DNA of 64,000 nt from Thermus sp. 2.9 (GCF_000794385.1 NZ_JTJB01000035.1:60984-124983), one strand, 5' to 3'. Positions 28,981-42,007 are shown, numbered from the stretch's first letter. The notes: generated by a model from the letters alone, not told the origin. Made by a program: numbers and translations.

Positions 28981-30190
28981 GGCAGAGCTAAAAAACGGCC
29001 TTAAGGTCATCGCCGAGGTCTTGCCCGAGGCCAGGAGCGTGGCCCTGGGCTACTTCGTGAAGACAGGGGCCCGGGACGAGGCCAAGGAGGAAAGCGGGGT
29101 AAGCCACTTCCTGGAGCACATGGTCTTCAAGGGGCCCGAGGGGATGGACGCCCTTTCCGTAAACCTGGCCTTTGACCGGATGGGGGCGCAGTACAACGCC
29201 TTCACCTCCGAGGAGGCCACGGTCTACTACGGGGCGGTGTTGCCGGAGTTCGCCTTTGACCTTCTGGCCCTTTTCACCAAGCTCCTGCGTCCCGCCTTGC
29301 GCCAAGAGGACTTTGACACGGAGAAAAAGGTCATCCTGGAGGAGATCGCCCGCTACGAGGACCGCCCTGGGTTCATGGCCTACGACTGGGCCCGGGCCCG
29401 CTTCTTCCGGGACCACCCCTTGGGGAATAGCGTGTTGGGCACCAAGGAGAGCATCACCGCCCTCACCCGGGAGCAGATGGCGGCCTACCACACCCGGCGC
29501 TACCTGCCCAAGAACATGGTCCTGGCCGCCACGGGCCGGGTGGACTTTGCGCGGCTCCTTGCCGAGGCGGAGGCCCTCACCGCCTCCTGGCGGGAAGGGG
29601 AAGCGGGGCGGCGCTATCCCCCCCTTTCCCCGGCCGTGGGCCTAGAGGAAAAGCCCTACGGGAAGGCTCGGGCCCTTTACCTGGTGGGGCTCTTCCCCGG
29701 GGTGGCCTACCAGGAGGAAGCGCGCTTCGCCGCCCAGGTCCTGGCCCACCTCCTGGGGGAGGAGGGCTCGGGAAGGCTCCACTTCGCCCTGGTGGACCGG
29801 GGTCTGGCGGAGGTGGCCTCCTTCGGCCACGAGGAGGTGGACCGGGCGGGCTTCTTCCACGCCTACGTGCAGGCGGACCCCGGGAACAAGGAGGCGGTGC
29901 TTTCCGTCCTCCAGGAGGAGCTTGCCCGGCTGCGGCGGGAGGGGGTGCGGGCGGAGGAGGTGGAGAGGACCAAGACCCCCTTGGCCACCGCCTTGGTCTT
30001 CGCCGGGGAGACCCCCATGGGCCGGCTTTTCCACCTGGGGATGGAGTACCTCTACACGGGCCGCTACCTCTCCTTGGCGGAGCTCAAGGACCGGATCGGC
30101 CGGGTTTCCGCTCGGGAGGTGAACGCCCTTTTGGAGCGGGGGCTTTTGGACGAAGGGTTCTACTACCTGGTCGTGCCCCATGGAGCCTAA
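28970..30190 (+). CDS. M16 zinc peptidase, catalytic subunit
   Basis: The 406-aa protein has the inverted zinc motif SHFLEHMVFKG (HxxEH) near residue 49 and the downstream glutamate in LEEIARYEDRPG. With the preceding subunit it should form a chamber that digests short unfolded peptides; a heterodimer of this type is known from Thermus thermophilus (from memory). No signal peptide is visible. The gene overlaps both neighbours by about 10 nt. Confidence 0.92.
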   Translation: MFREAELKNGLKVIAEVLPEARSVALGYFVKTGARDEAKEESGVSHFLEHMVFKGPEGMDALSVNLAFDRMGAQYNAFTSEEATVYYGAVLPEFAFDLLALFTKLLRPALRQEDFDTEKKVILEEIARYEDRPGFMAYDWARARFFRDHPLGNSVLGTKESITALTREQMAAYHTRRYLPKNMVLAATGRVDFARLLAEAEALTASWREGEAGRRYPPLSPAVGLEEKPYGKARALYLVGLFPGVAYQEEARFAAQVLAHLLGEEGSGRLHFALVDRGLAEVASFGHEEVDRAGFFHAYVQADPGNKEAVLSVLQEELARLRREGVRAEEVERTKTPLATALVFAGETPMGRLFHLGMEYLYTGRYLSLAELKDRIGRVSAREVNALLERGLLDEGFYYLVVPHGA

Positions 30191-31031
30191 AGCCTTAGGG
30201 GCGGCCCTCATCACCATCCTCTTTTGGGCGAGCGCCTTCGCCGGCATCCGGGCCGGGCTAAAGGGCTTGTCCCCAGGGCATTTGGTCCTCCTGCGCTTTT
30301 TGGTGGCGGGGACCCTTCTTCTCCTTTACGCCCGCCTCCTTGGCCTCCGCCCGCCCCGGCGGGAGGACTTACCCCGCCTTTTTGTTTTGGGCCTTTTGGG
30401 CATCACCGTGTACCACACCGCCTTGGTCCACGGGGAACTCACGGTTAGCGCCGGGGCGGCGAGCCTCCTCATCGCCACCGGGCCGGTCTTCACCGCCCTG
30501 CTTTCCCACCTCCTCCTGGGGGAGCGGCTTAGGCCGAGGGGGGTCGTGGGCTTCGGCCTCGCCCTTTTGGGCTCCGCCCTCATCGCCTGGGGGGAGGGTG
30601 GGGGCGTGGCCTTGAGCCCGGGAGCCTTCCTGATCCTCTTGGCGGCCCTTTCCACCTCCGTTTACTTCGTCTTGCAAAAGCCCCTGTTCGCCCGCTACCG
30701 GAGCGAGGAGATGACGGTCTACACCTTGGTTTTGGGTACGCTTCCCCTTTTGGTCTTCCTCCCCGGGCTGGGCGAGGCCCTGCGGGAGGCTCCTCGGCCC
30801 GCCCTTTGGGCCGCCTTGTACCTGGGGGTGTTCCCCGGGGCCTTGGCCTACCTCACCTGGACCTACGCCCTTTCCCGAACCCCGGCCTCGAGGCTCTCCT
30901 CCTTCCTCTACCTCTCCCCCCTGCTCGCCCTCCTCATCGCCTACCTCTGGCTTGGGGAGGTGCCTTCCCCCCTCTCCATCCTGGGCGGGGGGCTCGCCTT
31001 GGCGGGGGTTCTCCTGGTGAACGTAAAATAG
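30180..31031 (+). CDS. EamA/DMT family transporter
   Basis: The 283-aa protein has ten membrane helices in two EamA repeats (ALITILFWASAFAGIRAG and ALSTSVYFVLQKPLF mark the repeat starts). It is a drug/metabolite transporter of the inner membrane with unknown substrate. It starts inside the end of the M16 gene, so it belongs to the same operon. Confidence 0.85.
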   Translation: MEPKALGAALITILFWASAFAGIRAGLKGLSPGHLVLLRFLVAGTLLLLYARLLGLRPPRREDLPRLFVLGLLGITVYHTALVHGELTVSAGAASLLIATGPVFTALLSHLLLGERLRPRGVVGFGLALLGSALIAWGEGGGVALSPGAFLILLAALSTSVYFVLQKPLFARYRSEEMTVYTLVLGTLPLLVFLPGLGEALREAPRPALWAALYLGVFPGALAYLTWTYALSRTPASRLSSFLYLSPLLALLIAYLWLGEVPSPLSILGGGLALAGVLLVNVK

Positions 31032-31046
31032 CCCCCGAGGTGAGCT

Positions 31047-31919
31047 ATGGAAGTGAAGACCATCGGCGTGGTGGGGGCGGGCCAGATGGGAAGCGGCATC
31101 GCCCAGGTGGCGGCCCAGGCGGGGTACGAGGTGGTGCTAGTGGACGTGGCGGAAAGCTTTTTGGAGCGGGGCCTCGCCGCCATCCGCCGCTCCTTGGGGA
31201 AGTTTTTGGAAAGGGGGCGGCTCAGTCAGGAGGCCCACGACGAGGCCTTAAGGCGCATCCGCACCAGCCTCTCCCTGGAAGCGCTGAAGGACGCTGACCT
31301 CATCGTGGAGGCCATCGTGGAGGACGAAGGGGAGAAGCGGCGGCTCTTTGAGCGGCTCTCCACCTTGGCCAAGCCCGAGGCCATCCTGGCCAGCAACACC
31401 AGCTCCATCCCCATCACCGCCTTGGCCCGCTACTCCGGGCGGCCCGAGCGCTTCATCGGCATGCACTTCTTCAACCCCGTGCCCCTCATGCAGCTGGTGG
31501 AGGTGATCCGGGGTGAGCTCACCCTGGAGACCACCCGGGAGGTGGTGGTGGCGGTGGCCAAGCGGATGGGGAAGACCCCCCTCGAGGTCCAGGACTATCC
31601 CGGCTTCGTTTCCAACCGGCTCCTCATGCCCATGATTAACGAGGCCATTGAGGCCCTGCGGGAGGGTGTGGCCACCAAGGAGGCCATTGACGGCATCATG
31701 CGCCTGGGGATGAACCACCCCATGGGGCCTCTGGAGCTAGCGGACTTCATCGGCCTAGACACCTGCTTGGCCATCATGGAGGTCCTCCACCGGGGGTTTG
31801 GGGACGACAAGTACCGCCCCTCTCCGCTCCTAAGGCGCATGGTGCAGGCCGGGCTTCTGGGCCGCAAGACGGGGCGGGGGTTCTACACCTACGACGAGAA
31901 GGGGAACAAGGTGGGCTGA
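31047..31919 (+). CDS. 3-hydroxyacyl-CoA (3-hydroxybutyryl-CoA) dehydrogenase
   Basis: The 290-aa protein has the NAD motif [22 protein letters not shown], the catalytic region [11 protein letters not shown] with [11 protein letters not shown], and the dimerisation domain [15 protein letters not shown] with GLDTCL. The size fits the short single-function enzyme that oxidises (S)-3-hydroxybutyryl-CoA. A GAGGTGA ribosome site precedes the ATG. It could work with the enoyl-CoA hydratase and acyl-CoA dehydrogenase encoded elsewhere in the window. The 84 nt after it hold only a weak hairpin and the malQ promoter. Confidence 0.93.
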   Translation: MEVKTIGVVGAGQMGSGIAQVAAQAGYEVVLVDVAESFLERGLAAIRRSLGKFLERGRLSQEAHDEALRRIRTSLSLEALKDADLIVEAIVEDEGEKRRLFERLSTLAKPEAILASNTSSIPITALARYSGRPERFIGMHFFNPVPLMQLVEVIRGELTLETTREVVVAVAKRMGKTPLEVQDYPGFVSNRLLMPMINEAIEALREGVATKEAIDGIMRLGMNHPMGPLELADFIGLDTCLAIMEVLHRGFGDDKYRPSPLLRRMVQAGLLGRKTGRGFYTYDEKGNKVG

Positions 31920-31991
31920 AAAGACCCCGCTCTGCGGGCCTGGCCAGGGGCTGGGGGCGTTTCTCCCTGGAAGCCCTTCCACCCCGGAGGG

Positions 31992-31997
31992 TATACT
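31992..31997 (+). promoter_or_regulatory. malQ -10 box (leaderless)
   Basis: TATACT ends 6 nt before the malQ ATG, so the message should start at the first codon. No convincing -35 box was found at 16-18 nt. Confidence 0.6.
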
Positions 31998-32003
31998 GGG
32001 GTC

Positions 32004-33506
32004 ATGGAGCTTCCTCGCGCATACGGCCTCCTGCTTCACCCCACGAGCCTCCCCGGCCCCTACGGCGTCGGCGTCCTGGGCCAGGAGGCCCGGGACTTCC
32101 TCCATTTCCTGCGGGAGGCGGGGGGACGGTACTGGCAGGTCTTGCCCTTAGGCCCCACGGGCTACGGGGACTCCCCGTACCAGTCCTTCAGCGCCTTCGC
32201 CGGAAACCCCTACCTCATAGACCTGAGGCCCCTCGCGGAGCGGGGCTACCTGCGCCTCGAGGACCCCGGCTTCCCCGAGGGGCGGGTGGACTACGGCCTC
32301 CTTTACGCCTGGAAGTGGCCCGCCCTCAGGGCCGCCTTTCAGGGGTTCAAGGAGAAGGCTACTTCTGAGGAGCGGGAGGCCTTCGCCCGCTTCCAAGAGG
32401 AGGAGGCCTGGTGGCTTCGGGACTACGCCCTCTTCATGGCCCTCAAGGCCCACCACGGCGGGCTTCCCTGGAACGCCTGGCCCCTTCCCCTGCGGAAGCG
32501 GGAGGCAAAGGCCCTGAGGGAGGCGGAGGGGGCCTTGGCGGGGGAGGTGGCGTTCCACGCCTTTACCCAGTGGCTCTTCTTCCGCCAGTGGCACGCCCTG
32601 AAGGCGGAGGCCGAGGCCATGGGCATCTCCTTCATTGGGGACATGCCCATCTTCGTGGCCGAGGACTCCGCCGAGGTCTGGGCCCACCCCGAGTGGTTCC
32701 ACCTGGACGAGGAAGGGAGGCCCACCGTGGTGGCCGGGGTGCCCCCGGATTACTTCTCGGAAACGGGGCAGCGCTGGGGTAACCCCCTTTACCGCTGGGA
32801 CGTCTTGGAAAGGGAAGGCTTTTCCTTCTGGATCGCCCGCCTGCGGAAGGCCTTGGAGCTATTCCACTTGGTGCGGATTGACCACTTCCGGGGCTTTGAG
32901 GCCTACTGGGAGATCCCCGCCTCCTGCCCCACGGCGGTGGAGGGGCGCTGGGTCAAGGCCCCGGGGGAAAGGCTCTTCGCCCGCATCCAGGAGGTCTTCG
33001 GCCGGGTGCCCATCTTGGCGGAGGACCTGGGGGTGATCACCCCCGAGGTGGAGGCCTTGAGGGACCGGTTTGGGCTTCCCGGGATGAAGGTCTTGCAGTT
33101 CGCCTTTGACGACGGGATGGAAAACCCCTTCCTCCCCCACAACTACCCCGAGCACGGGCGGGTGGTGGTCTACACCGGCACCCACGACAACGACACCACC
33201 TTGGGCTGGTACCGCACCGCCACGCCCCACGAGCGGGACTTTTTGGCCCGCTACCTGACGGAGTGGGGGATTGCCTTTGGCGAGGAAACCGAGGTGCCCT
33301 GGGCCCTCATGCGCCTGGGGATGGAGTCGGTGGCCAGGCTTGCCATTTACCCGGTGCAGGACGTTTTGGCCTTGGGGTCCGAGGCGCGGATGAACTACCC
33401 GGGAAGGCCCCAGGGAAACTGGGCCTGGCGGCTCCGGCTTGGGGAGCTTGAGGAGGCGCACGCAAAGAGGCTTTTGGCCCTGGCGGAGGCCACGGGACGG
33501 GTGTGA
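32004..33506 (+). CDS. malQ: Amylomaltase (4-alpha-glucanotransferase)
   Basis: The 500-aa protein is a GH77 enzyme with YGDSPYQSFSAFAGNPYLIDL, the nucleophile Asp in LVRIDHFRGFEAYW, the acid/base Glu in PILAEDLGVITPEV and the third carboxylate in YTGTHDNDTTLGWY. Its length equals the crystallised Thermus amylomaltases. It transfers maltodextrin segments and can make large cyclic glucans; it acts in the cytoplasm in glycogen or maltodextrin metabolism. It stands alone between a promoter and a bidirectional terminator. Confidence 0.97.
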   Translation: MELPRAYGLLLHPTSLPGPYGVGVLGQEARDFLHFLREAGGRYWQVLPLGPTGYGDSPYQSFSAFAGNPYLIDLRPLAERGYLRLEDPGFPEGRVDYGLLYAWKWPALRAAFQGFKEKATSEEREAFARFQEEEAWWLRDYALFMALKAHHGGLPWNAWPLPLRKREAKALREAEGALAGEVAFHAFTQWLFFRQWHALKAEAEAMGISFIGDMPIFVAEDSAEVWAHPEWFHLDEEGRPTVVAGVPPDYFSETGQRWGNPLYRWDVLEREGFSFWIARLRKALELFHLVRIDHFRGFEAYWEIPASCPTAVEGRWVKAPGERLFARIQEVFGRVPILAEDLGVITPEVEALRDRFGLPGMKVLQFAFDDGMENPFLPHNYPEHGRVVVYTGTHDNDTTLGWYRTATPHERDFLARYLTEWGIAFGEETEVPWALMRLGMESVARLAIYPVQDVLALGSEARMNYPGRPQGNWAWRLRLGELEEAHAKRLLALAEATGRV

Positions 33507-33509
33507 AAA

Positions 33510-33531
33510 GGGGCCCCCAGATGGGGGCCCC
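33510..33531. terminator. Bidirectional terminator between malQ and sucD
   Basis: A 9-bp GGGGCCCCC stem with an AGAT loop lies between convergent genes. On the minus strand it is followed by TTTTCACAC; on the plus strand T residues (CCTTTTGG) come 6 nt later. Confidence 0.75.
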
Positions 33532-33546
33532 AGGGCCTTTTGGCCT

Positions 33547-34410
<864 letters not shown>

Positions 34411-34414
<4 letters not shown>

Positions 34415-35547
34415 GCCGCACCTCCCACCATGGCCACGATGGCCTTGGCCGCCTCAATGGACGTGGGGTACATGTAGATGGGCTTCCCCTCCAAAAGCTT
34501 CTTGGCCTCCTCCTCGGCGGTGCCCGCCACCCGCATCACCACGGGCTTGGTGAGGAGGCCCTCCTCCAGGGCGCGGATCACCCCCTTGGCCACCTCGTCC
34601 GCCCGGGTGATGCCGCCGAAGATGTTGATGAAGACCCCCTTGACGTCGGGGTCCTTGAGGACCACCTTGAGGGCGTTGTAGACCACGTCCGCCTTGGCCC
34701 CGCCGCCGATGTCCAGGAAGTTGGCGGGCTTGCCCCCTACCCGGTTCACCAGATCCAGGGTGTACATCACGAGGCCCGCCCCGTTGCCGATGATGCCGAT
34801 GTTGCCATCAAGCTTCACGTAGGCGAAGCCGTAGTTGCTGGCCTCCACCTCCAAGGGGTGTTCGGCCTCCACCTCCCTGAGCTCGGCCAGGTCGGGGTGG
34901 CGGAAGAGGGCGTTGTCGTCCAGGACGATCTTGGCGTCGGCGGCGACGATCCCGCCGTCCGTGGTCACCACCAGGGGGTTGATCTCGGCGATGGAGGCGT
35001 CCACCCCCTCGTAGGCCCGGTAGAGGGCCACCAGGACCTGGGCGAGCTTGTTGAGGTTGCCCTCCAGCCCCGCCCGCTTCACCATCTCCCGGGCCTCAAA
35101 GGGGCGGAACCCCTTGTGGGGGTCAATCCAGAACTTGTGGATGGCCTCGGGGCGCTCCGCGGCCACCTCCTCAATGTCCACGCCCCCCTCCTTGGAGAGC
35201 ATGAGGACCACCCGCTTCTTGGCCCGGTCCAGGATGAGGCCCGCGTAGTACTCCTTGGCGATGTCCACCGCCTCGGCCACCAGGACCTTTTTCACCGTGA
35301 GGCCCTTAATGTTCATGCCCAGGATGGCCTGGGCCTTCTCGTAGGCCTCCTGGGGGGTGTCGGCGAGCTTCACCCCACCCGCCTTCCCTCTCCCGCCCAC
35401 GTGGACCTGGGCCTTGATGACCACCCGCTTGCCGAACTCCTCGGCGATGCGCTTCGCCTCGTCCGGGGTGTAGGCCACCTTGCCGGGGGGCACCGGCACC
35501 CCAAAGCGGGCCAGGATCTCCTTGGCTTGATACTCGTGCAGGTTCAA
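34411..35547 (-). CDS. sucC: Succinyl-CoA synthetase beta subunit
   Basis: The 378-aa protein has the ATP-grasp fold ([38 protein letters not shown]) and the C-terminal ligase domain with [11 protein letters not shown] and [18 protein letters not shown] chose the TTG at 35547 because it follows a GGAGGTGG site and gives the conserved family start; longer versions include the leader. It overlaps sucD by 4 nt. Confidence 0.95.
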
Positions 35548-35581
35548 GCTCCACCTCCTCGGCCGGCCAAGGCCGAGGGGC

Positions 35582-35587
35582 ATTATA
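35582..35587 (-). promoter_or_regulatory. sucCD -10 box
   Basis: TATAAT on the minus strand lies 34 nt before the sucC start, so this operon has a short leader with a normal ribosome site. The leader contains an inverted repeat (CCTCGGCC at 35557-35564 with GGCCGAGG at 35571-35578). No clear -35 box. Confidence 0.55.
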
Positions 35588-35590
35588 CCC

Positions 35591-36592
35591 CTAGCCCTCG
35601 GCGGGGCGGGCGAAGAAGAGGCGCCCCACCTGGGTCTGGATGGCCTGGGTCACCACCACCTCAATCTCCTGCCCCCGGTAGCGGATCCCCCCATCCACCA
35701 CCACCATGGACCCGTCCTCTAGGTAGCCCACCCCCTGGTGGGGCTCCTTCCCCTCCTTGAGGATGAGGAGCTTAAGGGTGTCCCCCACCTGGAGCTGGGG
35801 CCTCAGGGCCTGGGCCAGGGCCTGCACGGAAAGGGCCTTCACCCCGTAGATGCGGGCCATCTGGAGGAGGGCGAGGTCGTTGCTCACCAAGGCGGCCCCC
35901 AGGTCCCGGGCCAGGAAGAGGAGCTTCTCGTCCACGCTTTCCCCTTTGGGGGTGTCCTCCAGGACCTCGAGGGCAACGTGTTCCTTGAGCCTTTCCAGGG
36001 CCTCGAGGCCCCGCCTGCCCTTGGCCCGCTTGAGGGGGTCTTGGCTGTCGGCGAAGTGCTGGAGCTCTTTGAGCACGAAGTGGGGCACGTAGAGGGGCCC
36101 TTCCAAAAACCCCGTGGCCGCCACCTCGGCGATGCGGCCGTCCACCAGGACGCTGGTGTCCAAGACCTTGCCCCCTTTGGCCCGTTCCGGCCGGGGCAGG
36201 CGCAGGTAGTCCCGGTAGCCCAGGGCCAAATAGGAAAAAAGCCCCACCAAAAAGAGGGCGAGGAGGAGGCTATGGTAAGGGGAAAAGCCCGGCACCTGGG
36301 AAAGGAGGGTGGTGAGGAGCACGGTGAGGAGGAGGCCTAAGGTGGCCCCCAAGGTGAGGGCCACGGGCACCTCAGGGGGAAGGCGTTTTAGGTGCTGAAA
36401 GCGCCTTTCCCACCATGCTTCCAATCTGGGGGCGAGGAGGACGCCCGAAAGGAAGCCTACCAAGACCAGATAGAGCCGGTTTAGGGATATGAGGCCGGCG
36501 GAGCGGGGAAGAAGGCCTAAGCCCTCCAACCCCACCGCCAGCTGGTACCCCAAGAAGGCGAAAAGGAAGTACAAAAGGACCCGGCCGCTCAT
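35591..36592 (-). CDS. PIN-TRAM membrane protein (YacL-like)
   Basis: The 333-aa protein has four N-terminal membrane helices ([16 protein letters not shown] onward). A PIN nuclease-like domain follows, starting [23 protein letters not shown] and containing [18 protein letters not shown]. It ends in a TRAM RNA-binding domain ([28 protein letters not shown]). The acidic residues of the PIN site are present. The biological target is unknown. Its ATG overlaps the radA stop, and in many bacteria the two genes are neighbours. Confidence 0.88.
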   Translation of the reverse strand: MSGRVLLYFLFAFLGYQLAVGLEGLGLLPRSAGLISLNRLYLVLVGFLSGVLLAPRLEAWWERRFQHLKRLPPEVPVALTLGATLGLLLTVLLTTLLSQVPGFSPYHSLLLALFLVGLFSYLALGYRDYLRLPRPERAKGGKVLDTSVLVDGRIAEVAATGFLEGPLYVPHFVLKELQHFADSQDPLKRAKGRRGLEALERLKEHVALEVLEDTPKGESVDEKLLFLARDLGAALVSNDLALLQMARIYGVKALSVQALAQALRPQLQVGDTLKLLILKEGKEPHQGVGYLEDGSMVVVDGGIRYRGQEIEVVVTQAIQTQVGRLFFARPAEG

Positions 36593-37857
36593 TCCAGGTA
36601 CCTCTCCACCGCCTCCTTCAGGCCACGGGTGTTCCCGGGGTGGAGGAAGCGGGAAAACCCCGCCCGCTCCCCTTCCCTAAGCCGCCGTTCCAGGCCCATG
36701 ACGCTCCGCACCTCGCCCAACAGCCCCACTTCCCCCACCACCGCCAGGTCCGGGGGAAGGGGCTTGCCCACCACCGCAGAATACACCGCCAGGGCCACGG
36801 CCAAGTCCAGCCCCGGGTCCTGCACCCGAAGCCCCCCCGCCAGGTTCACGTAGACGTCCAGGTTGCCTAAAGGTAGCCCAAGCCGCCTTTCCAGCACCGC
36901 CAGGACCATGTCCACCCGCCTGCCCTCCAGGCCCTGCACTACCCGGCGGGGGGCGGGGAAGGGGGTTTTGGCCGCCAGGGCCTGGACCTCGAGGGCCAAG
37001 GCCCGCTCCCCGGCCAAGGCGAGGGCGATGGCGCTCCCCGGCACCCCCAGGGGCCTTTCCAGGAGGAAGGCCTCGGAGGGGTTTTTCACCTGCAAAAGCC
37101 CCGTTTCCTCCATGCGGAAAACCCCGAGCTCCCCCACGGGACCGAAGCGGTTCTTGGCGCTCCTCAGGACCCGGTAGACCCCGGCGGTTTCCAGGTAAAG
37201 CGTGGCGTCCACCGCGTGCTCCACGCTCTTGGGCCCCGCCACCACCCCCTCCTTGGTCACGTGCCCCACCAAGACCACCGCCGTGCCCGTGGCCTTGGCG
37301 AAGCGCACGAAGGCCCCCGTGGCCTCCCGCACCGCCACCAGGCTCCCCGGGCTTCCCCCCGCCTCAATGGTCTGAACCGAATCCACGAAAAGCGCCTCGG
37401 GGGGCTGGCGTTCCAAGAGGGCCAAAAGGGGCTCCAAGCGCGTTTCCCGGAGGAGGAGAAGCTCCCCTAGGCCAAGCCGCCGGGCCCGGAGCTTGATCTG
37501 GCCCGGCGACTCTTCCCCCGCCACGTAGTACACCTCCCGCCCCATGCGCTTGGCCATCTCCAGGAGGAGGGTGCTCTTGCCCACCCCGGGCTCCCCCCCC
37601 AGCAAGACCACCTCCCCGGGGACAAACCCCCCGCCCAACACCCGGTCCACCTCCGCAAGCCCCGAGGAGAAGCGCCCTTCCTCCCCTTCCTCCACGCGGG
37701 AAAGGGGGAGGAGGGAGGCCTCCTTGGGCGCCTCCCGCCTTGGGGGGGTGGGGGCCACCTCCCGGAAGCTTTCCCAGGCCCCGCACCCCGGGCACCGCCC
37801 CAGGGGCTTGGGGGTGCGGTAGCCGCACTCCACGCAGACGTATGCGGTCTTGGCCAT
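36589..37857 (-). CDS. radA: DNA repair protein RadA (Sms)
   Basis: The 422-aa protein has an N-terminal zinc finger (CVECGY and CPGCGAW), a RecA-like core with Walker [19 protein letters not shown], the RadA-specific KNRFGPVGE motif and a C-terminal Lon-like domain ([22 protein letters not shown]). It promotes branch migration of recombination intermediates. I use the ATG that opens [12 protein letters not shown]; a TTG two codons earlier would add MT. There is no ribosome site, and the clpC terminator lies just upstream. Confidence 0.95.
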   Translation of the reverse strand: MAKTAYVCVECGYRTPKPLGRCPGCGAWESFREVAPTPPRREAPKEASLLPLSRVEEGEEGRFSSGLAEVDRVLGGGFVPGEVVLLGGEPGVGKSTLLLEMAKRMGREVYYVAGEESPGQIKLRARRLGLGELLLLRETRLEPLLALLERQPPEALFVDSVQTIEAGGSPGSLVAVREATGAFVRFAKATGTAVVLVGHVTKEGVVAGPKSVEHAVDATLYLETAGVYRVLRSAKNRFGPVGELGVFRMEETGLLQVKNPSEAFLLERPLGVPGSAIALALAGERALALEVQALAAKTPFPAPRRVVQGLEGRRVDMVLAVLERRLGLPLGNLDVYVNLAGGLRVQDPGLDLAVALAVYSAVVGKPLPPDLAVVGEVGLLGEVRSVMGLERRLREGERAGFSRFLHPGNTRGLKEAVERYLE

Positions 37858-37861
37858 GGTC

Positions 37862-37897
37862 AAAAGGAGGGGGAAGGGCCTTTAAACCCCTTCCCCC
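37862..37897 (-). terminator. Intrinsic terminator after clpC
   Basis: GGGGGAAGGG and CCCTTCCCCC form a 10-bp stem (arms 37888-37897 and 37869-37878) with a 9-nt loop. On the minus strand it is followed by TCCTTTT. It lies between the clpC stop and the radA start. Confidence 0.75.
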
Positions 37898-37911
37898 CCG
37901 GCGCTCGCCAT

Positions 37912-40122
37912 CTAGACCAAAAGCTCCTCGCCCTCCACCTCGTGGAAGGCCAGCCGTCCCTCCTCCACGCTCACGTACAGCCTTCCCGTGGGCTTCTTGA
38001 GGAGGGCCAGGGAGAGGGGGTCTTCTATGCGCTCCCGGATCACCCCGCGGATGGCCCGGGCGCTTCCCGTCTTGGGGGCCTGCTCCACCACGAAGCGGGC
38101 CACTTCCGGGGCGAAGGCCACCTCTATGTCGCGGCCCTTCAGCTCCTTCTGGATGTCCTCCAGCATCATCCGGGCGACCTGGACCAGCTCCTCCTCCGTG
38201 AGGGGGCGGAAGCGGATCACCTCGTCTAGGCGGTCCAGGAACTCGGGGGTGAAGAGGGCCTTCAAGGGGGACTCGGTGTCCACCTCCTTGCCGGTGAAGC
38301 CGATGGCCGGGCCCACGTTGTAGCCGGTGTTGGAGGTCATGATGAGGATCACCCGCCGGAAGTCCACGGTGCGCCCCATGCCGTCCGTGAGGCGGCCCTC
38401 GTCCAGAACCTGGAGGAAGGTGTTGTAGATGTCGGGGTGGGCCTTTTCTATCTCGTCCAGGAGGACCACGCTAAAGGGTTGACGGCGCACCGCCTCCGTG
38501 AGGCGGCCCCCTTGCTCGTAGCCCACGTAGCCGGGCGGGGCCCCGATGAGCTTGGAGATGGAGTGGGGCTCCTGGAACTCGGACATGTCAAAGCGGATGA
38601 GGGCCCGCTCCGAGCCGAAGAGCACCTCCGCCAACGCCTTGGCCAGCTGCGTCTTACCCACGCCGCTTTGCCCCACGAAGAGGAAGCTCGCCGCCACCCG
38701 GGTCCGGCCCCCCAGGCCCACCCGGGCCCGGCGCAGGGCGCTTGCCAGGGCGCGGATGGCCTCCTCCTGGCCCACCACCCGCTTCCTGAGTTCCTCCTCC
38801 AGGCGCATGAGTTTTTCGTCGTCCTTGTCGTCCACGTAAACCCCGCCCCAGGAGTCCACCACCGCCTCGATGTCCTCCCGGGTGACCACGGGGGTGCCGT
38901 CTTCCTCCTCGGCCACGGGGAGGCCCAAGGAGGCGTTGAGGCGCACCCGACTTGCCGCCTCGTCAATGAGGTCTATGGCCTTGTCGGGGAAGTTGCGCCC
39001 GGGAAGCGAGCGGATGCCGATTTTGACCGAAAGCTCCAGGATTTCGTCGGGGATGATGACCCCGTGGTGGGCCTCGTAGCGGGGCCGGAGGCCCTTCAAG
39101 ATCTCCAGGGTTTCCTCCGGGGAGGGCTCCAGGACGATCACGGGCTGGAAGCGCCTCTCTAAGGCGGCGTCCTTCTCAATGTAGCGGTGGTACTCCCCGG
39201 TGGTGGTGGCCCCGATCACCTGGATTTCGCCCCGGGCCAAGGCGGGCTTCAGGATGTTGGCGGCGTCCAACGTCCCCTCGGCCCCCCCGGCCCCGATGAG
39301 GGTGTGGAGCTCGTCAATGAAGGCGATGACCTTGGCGTTTTTGAGCTCCTCAATGATCTGGCGCAGGCGTTCCTCAAACTCGCCCCGGTACTTGGTGCCC
39401 GCCACCACCCCGGCGAGGTCAATGGCCACCACCCGCGCCCCCCGCAGGATGGGGGGGACCCGGCCTTCCACGATGGCCTGGGCCAGGCCCTCCACGATGG
39501 CGGTCTTGCCCACCCCCGGGTCGCCGATGAGGACGGGGTTGTTCTTGGTGCGCCGGGCCAGGATCTGGATGACCCGATTGATCTCCTCCTGCCGGCCGAT
39601 GACGGGGTCCAGCTTCCCCTCCCGGGCCTCCTTGGTGAGGTCGCGGCCGTACTCGTCCAGGAAGGGGGTGTTCACGGGTTTCTCCCGCTCCCGGCCCTCG
39701 GCCATGGAAAGGACCCGCCAGCGGATGGCATCCACGTCCTTGGCGAAGTGGGAGAGGATGCGGTAGGCGATCCCGTCCCCCTCGCGGATGATGCCCAGGA
39801 GGATGTGCTCCGTGCCGATGACGGAGGCGCCCATGTTGCGGGCCTCGGCGCTGGCCAGCTCCATGACCCGCCTCGCCCTGGGGGTGATGGCGGGGGGCTC
39901 CCCGGTGCGGCTCCCCTCACCCCGGCCCACCAGCTCCTCCACCATGCGGCGCATGGCCTCGAGGCTCGCCCCGTACTCCTGGAGGATGCGGGCCGCCGTA
40001 CCCCCCTCGCGCATCAGGCCCAGGAGGAGGTGCTCTGGGCCGATCATGGAGTGGCCTAAGCGGCTCCCCTCCTCCCTTGCGTAGTGAAAGACCAGCCTGG
40101 CGCGATCGTCGTACCTGTTCAT
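37912..40122 (-). CDS. clpC: ClpC-type AAA+ unfoldase without the middle domain
   Basis: The 736-aa protein has two N-terminal Clp repeats ([26 protein letters not shown] and the second near residue 85). NBD1 has [16 protein letters not shown] and NBD2 has [20 protein letters not shown]. An IGF tripeptide ([10 protein letters not shown]) lies where ClpP-binding loops occur, so it probably feeds ClpP. The linker between the ATPase domains is short and lacks the UVR-containing middle domain typical of Bacillus ClpC, so adaptor use should differ. TAGAAT lies 17 nt before the ATG, with an AGAGGGGAGC ribosome site between. Confidence 0.9.
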   Translation of the reverse strand: MNRYDDRARLVFHYAREEGSRLGHSMIGPEHLLLGLMREGGTAARILQEYGASLEAMRRMVEELVGRGEGSRTGEPPAITPRARRVMELASAEARNMGASVIGTEHILLGIIREGDGIAYRILSHFAKDVDAIRWRVLSMAEGREREKPVNTPFLDEYGRDLTKEAREGKLDPVIGRQEEINRVIQILARRTKNNPVLIGDPGVGKTAIVEGLAQAIVEGRVPPILRGARVVAIDLAGVVAGTKYRGEFEERLRQIIEELKNAKVIAFIDELHTLIGAGGAEGTLDAANILKPALARGEIQVIGATTTGEYHRYIEKDAALERRFQPVIVLEPSPEETLEILKGLRPRYEAHHGVIIPDEILELSVKIGIRSLPGRNFPDKAIDLIDEAASRVRLNASLGLPVAEEEDGTPVVTREDIEAVVDSWGGVYVDDKDDEKLMRLEEELRKRVVGQEEAIRALASALRRARVGLGGRTRVAASFLFVGQSGVGKTQLAKALAEVLFGSERALIRFDMSEFQEPHSISKLIGAPPGYVGYEQGGRLTEAVRRQPFSVVLLDEIEKAHPDIYNTFLQVLDEGRLTDGMGRTVDFRRVILIMTSNTGYNVGPAIGFTGKEVDTESPLKALFTPEFLDRLDEVIRFRPLTEEELVQVARMMLEDIQKELKGRDIEVAFAPEVARFVVEQAPKTGSARAIRGVIRERIEDPLSLALLKKPTGRLYVSVEEGRLAFHEVEGEELLV

Positions 40123-40138
40123 GCTCCCCTCTACCCGT

Positions 40139-40144
40139 ATTCTA
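40139..40144 (-). promoter_or_regulatory. clpC -10 box
   Basis: TAGAAT on the minus strand lies 16 nt beyond the clpC ATG and leaves room for a ribosome site. No convincing -35 box or known heat-shock operator was seen. Confidence 0.5.
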
Positions 40145-40268
40145 GCCTAAGCCCCGCCCCTTTGGGGGTTTGCGCCCCCGCTCACCTTAAAGGGCTTTGG
40201 GCGTGGCGCTTCCCCTGTCCTGTAATATGCCCTTTAACCGGGGGCTTTGGCCCCCTTGGGGAGGAACG

Positions 40269-41789
<1,521 letters not shown>

Positions 41790-41815
41790 GATGGGCCTTG
41801 AGGCCATCTCGCCTT

Positions 41816-42007
41816 GTGGGAGAGAACAAGCAGCTTCGTAAACGCTTGGCGGGCTTGGAGTATCAGATCCTGAGGCACCGGCGCAAGATCCAGGAAGAGT
41901 TGGGTAAACCAAGCCCCGATTGGGGTCTCATCGGGAAGTGGGAGAAGGAGATCCGAGCATGGGAAGGCGAGCAAAGGCGGCTTATGCGGAGGTTGAGAAG
42001 GTCCTAG
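41816..42007 (+). CDS. Small basic coiled-coil protein, unknown
   Basis: The 63-aa product (GTG start) is almost all charged helix: GENKQLRKRLAGLEYQILRHRRKIQEELGK and then [25 protein letters not shown] recognise no family. It begins 26 nt after glyS and overlaps the next small ORF by 49 nt in another frame. Two overlapping frames with codon-biased sequence support real genes, but the start could also be the GTG at 41783. Confidence 0.5.
   Translation: MGENKQLRKRLAGLEYQILRHRRKIQEELGKPSPDWGLIGKWEKEIRAWEGEQRRLMRRLRRS

Noticed and set aside
31926..31940. CCCGC/GCGGG hairpin after the 3-hydroxyacyl-CoA dehydrogenase gene as terminator
   Set aside because: Only a 5-bp stem and no T run follows. 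Listed as weak rather than called.
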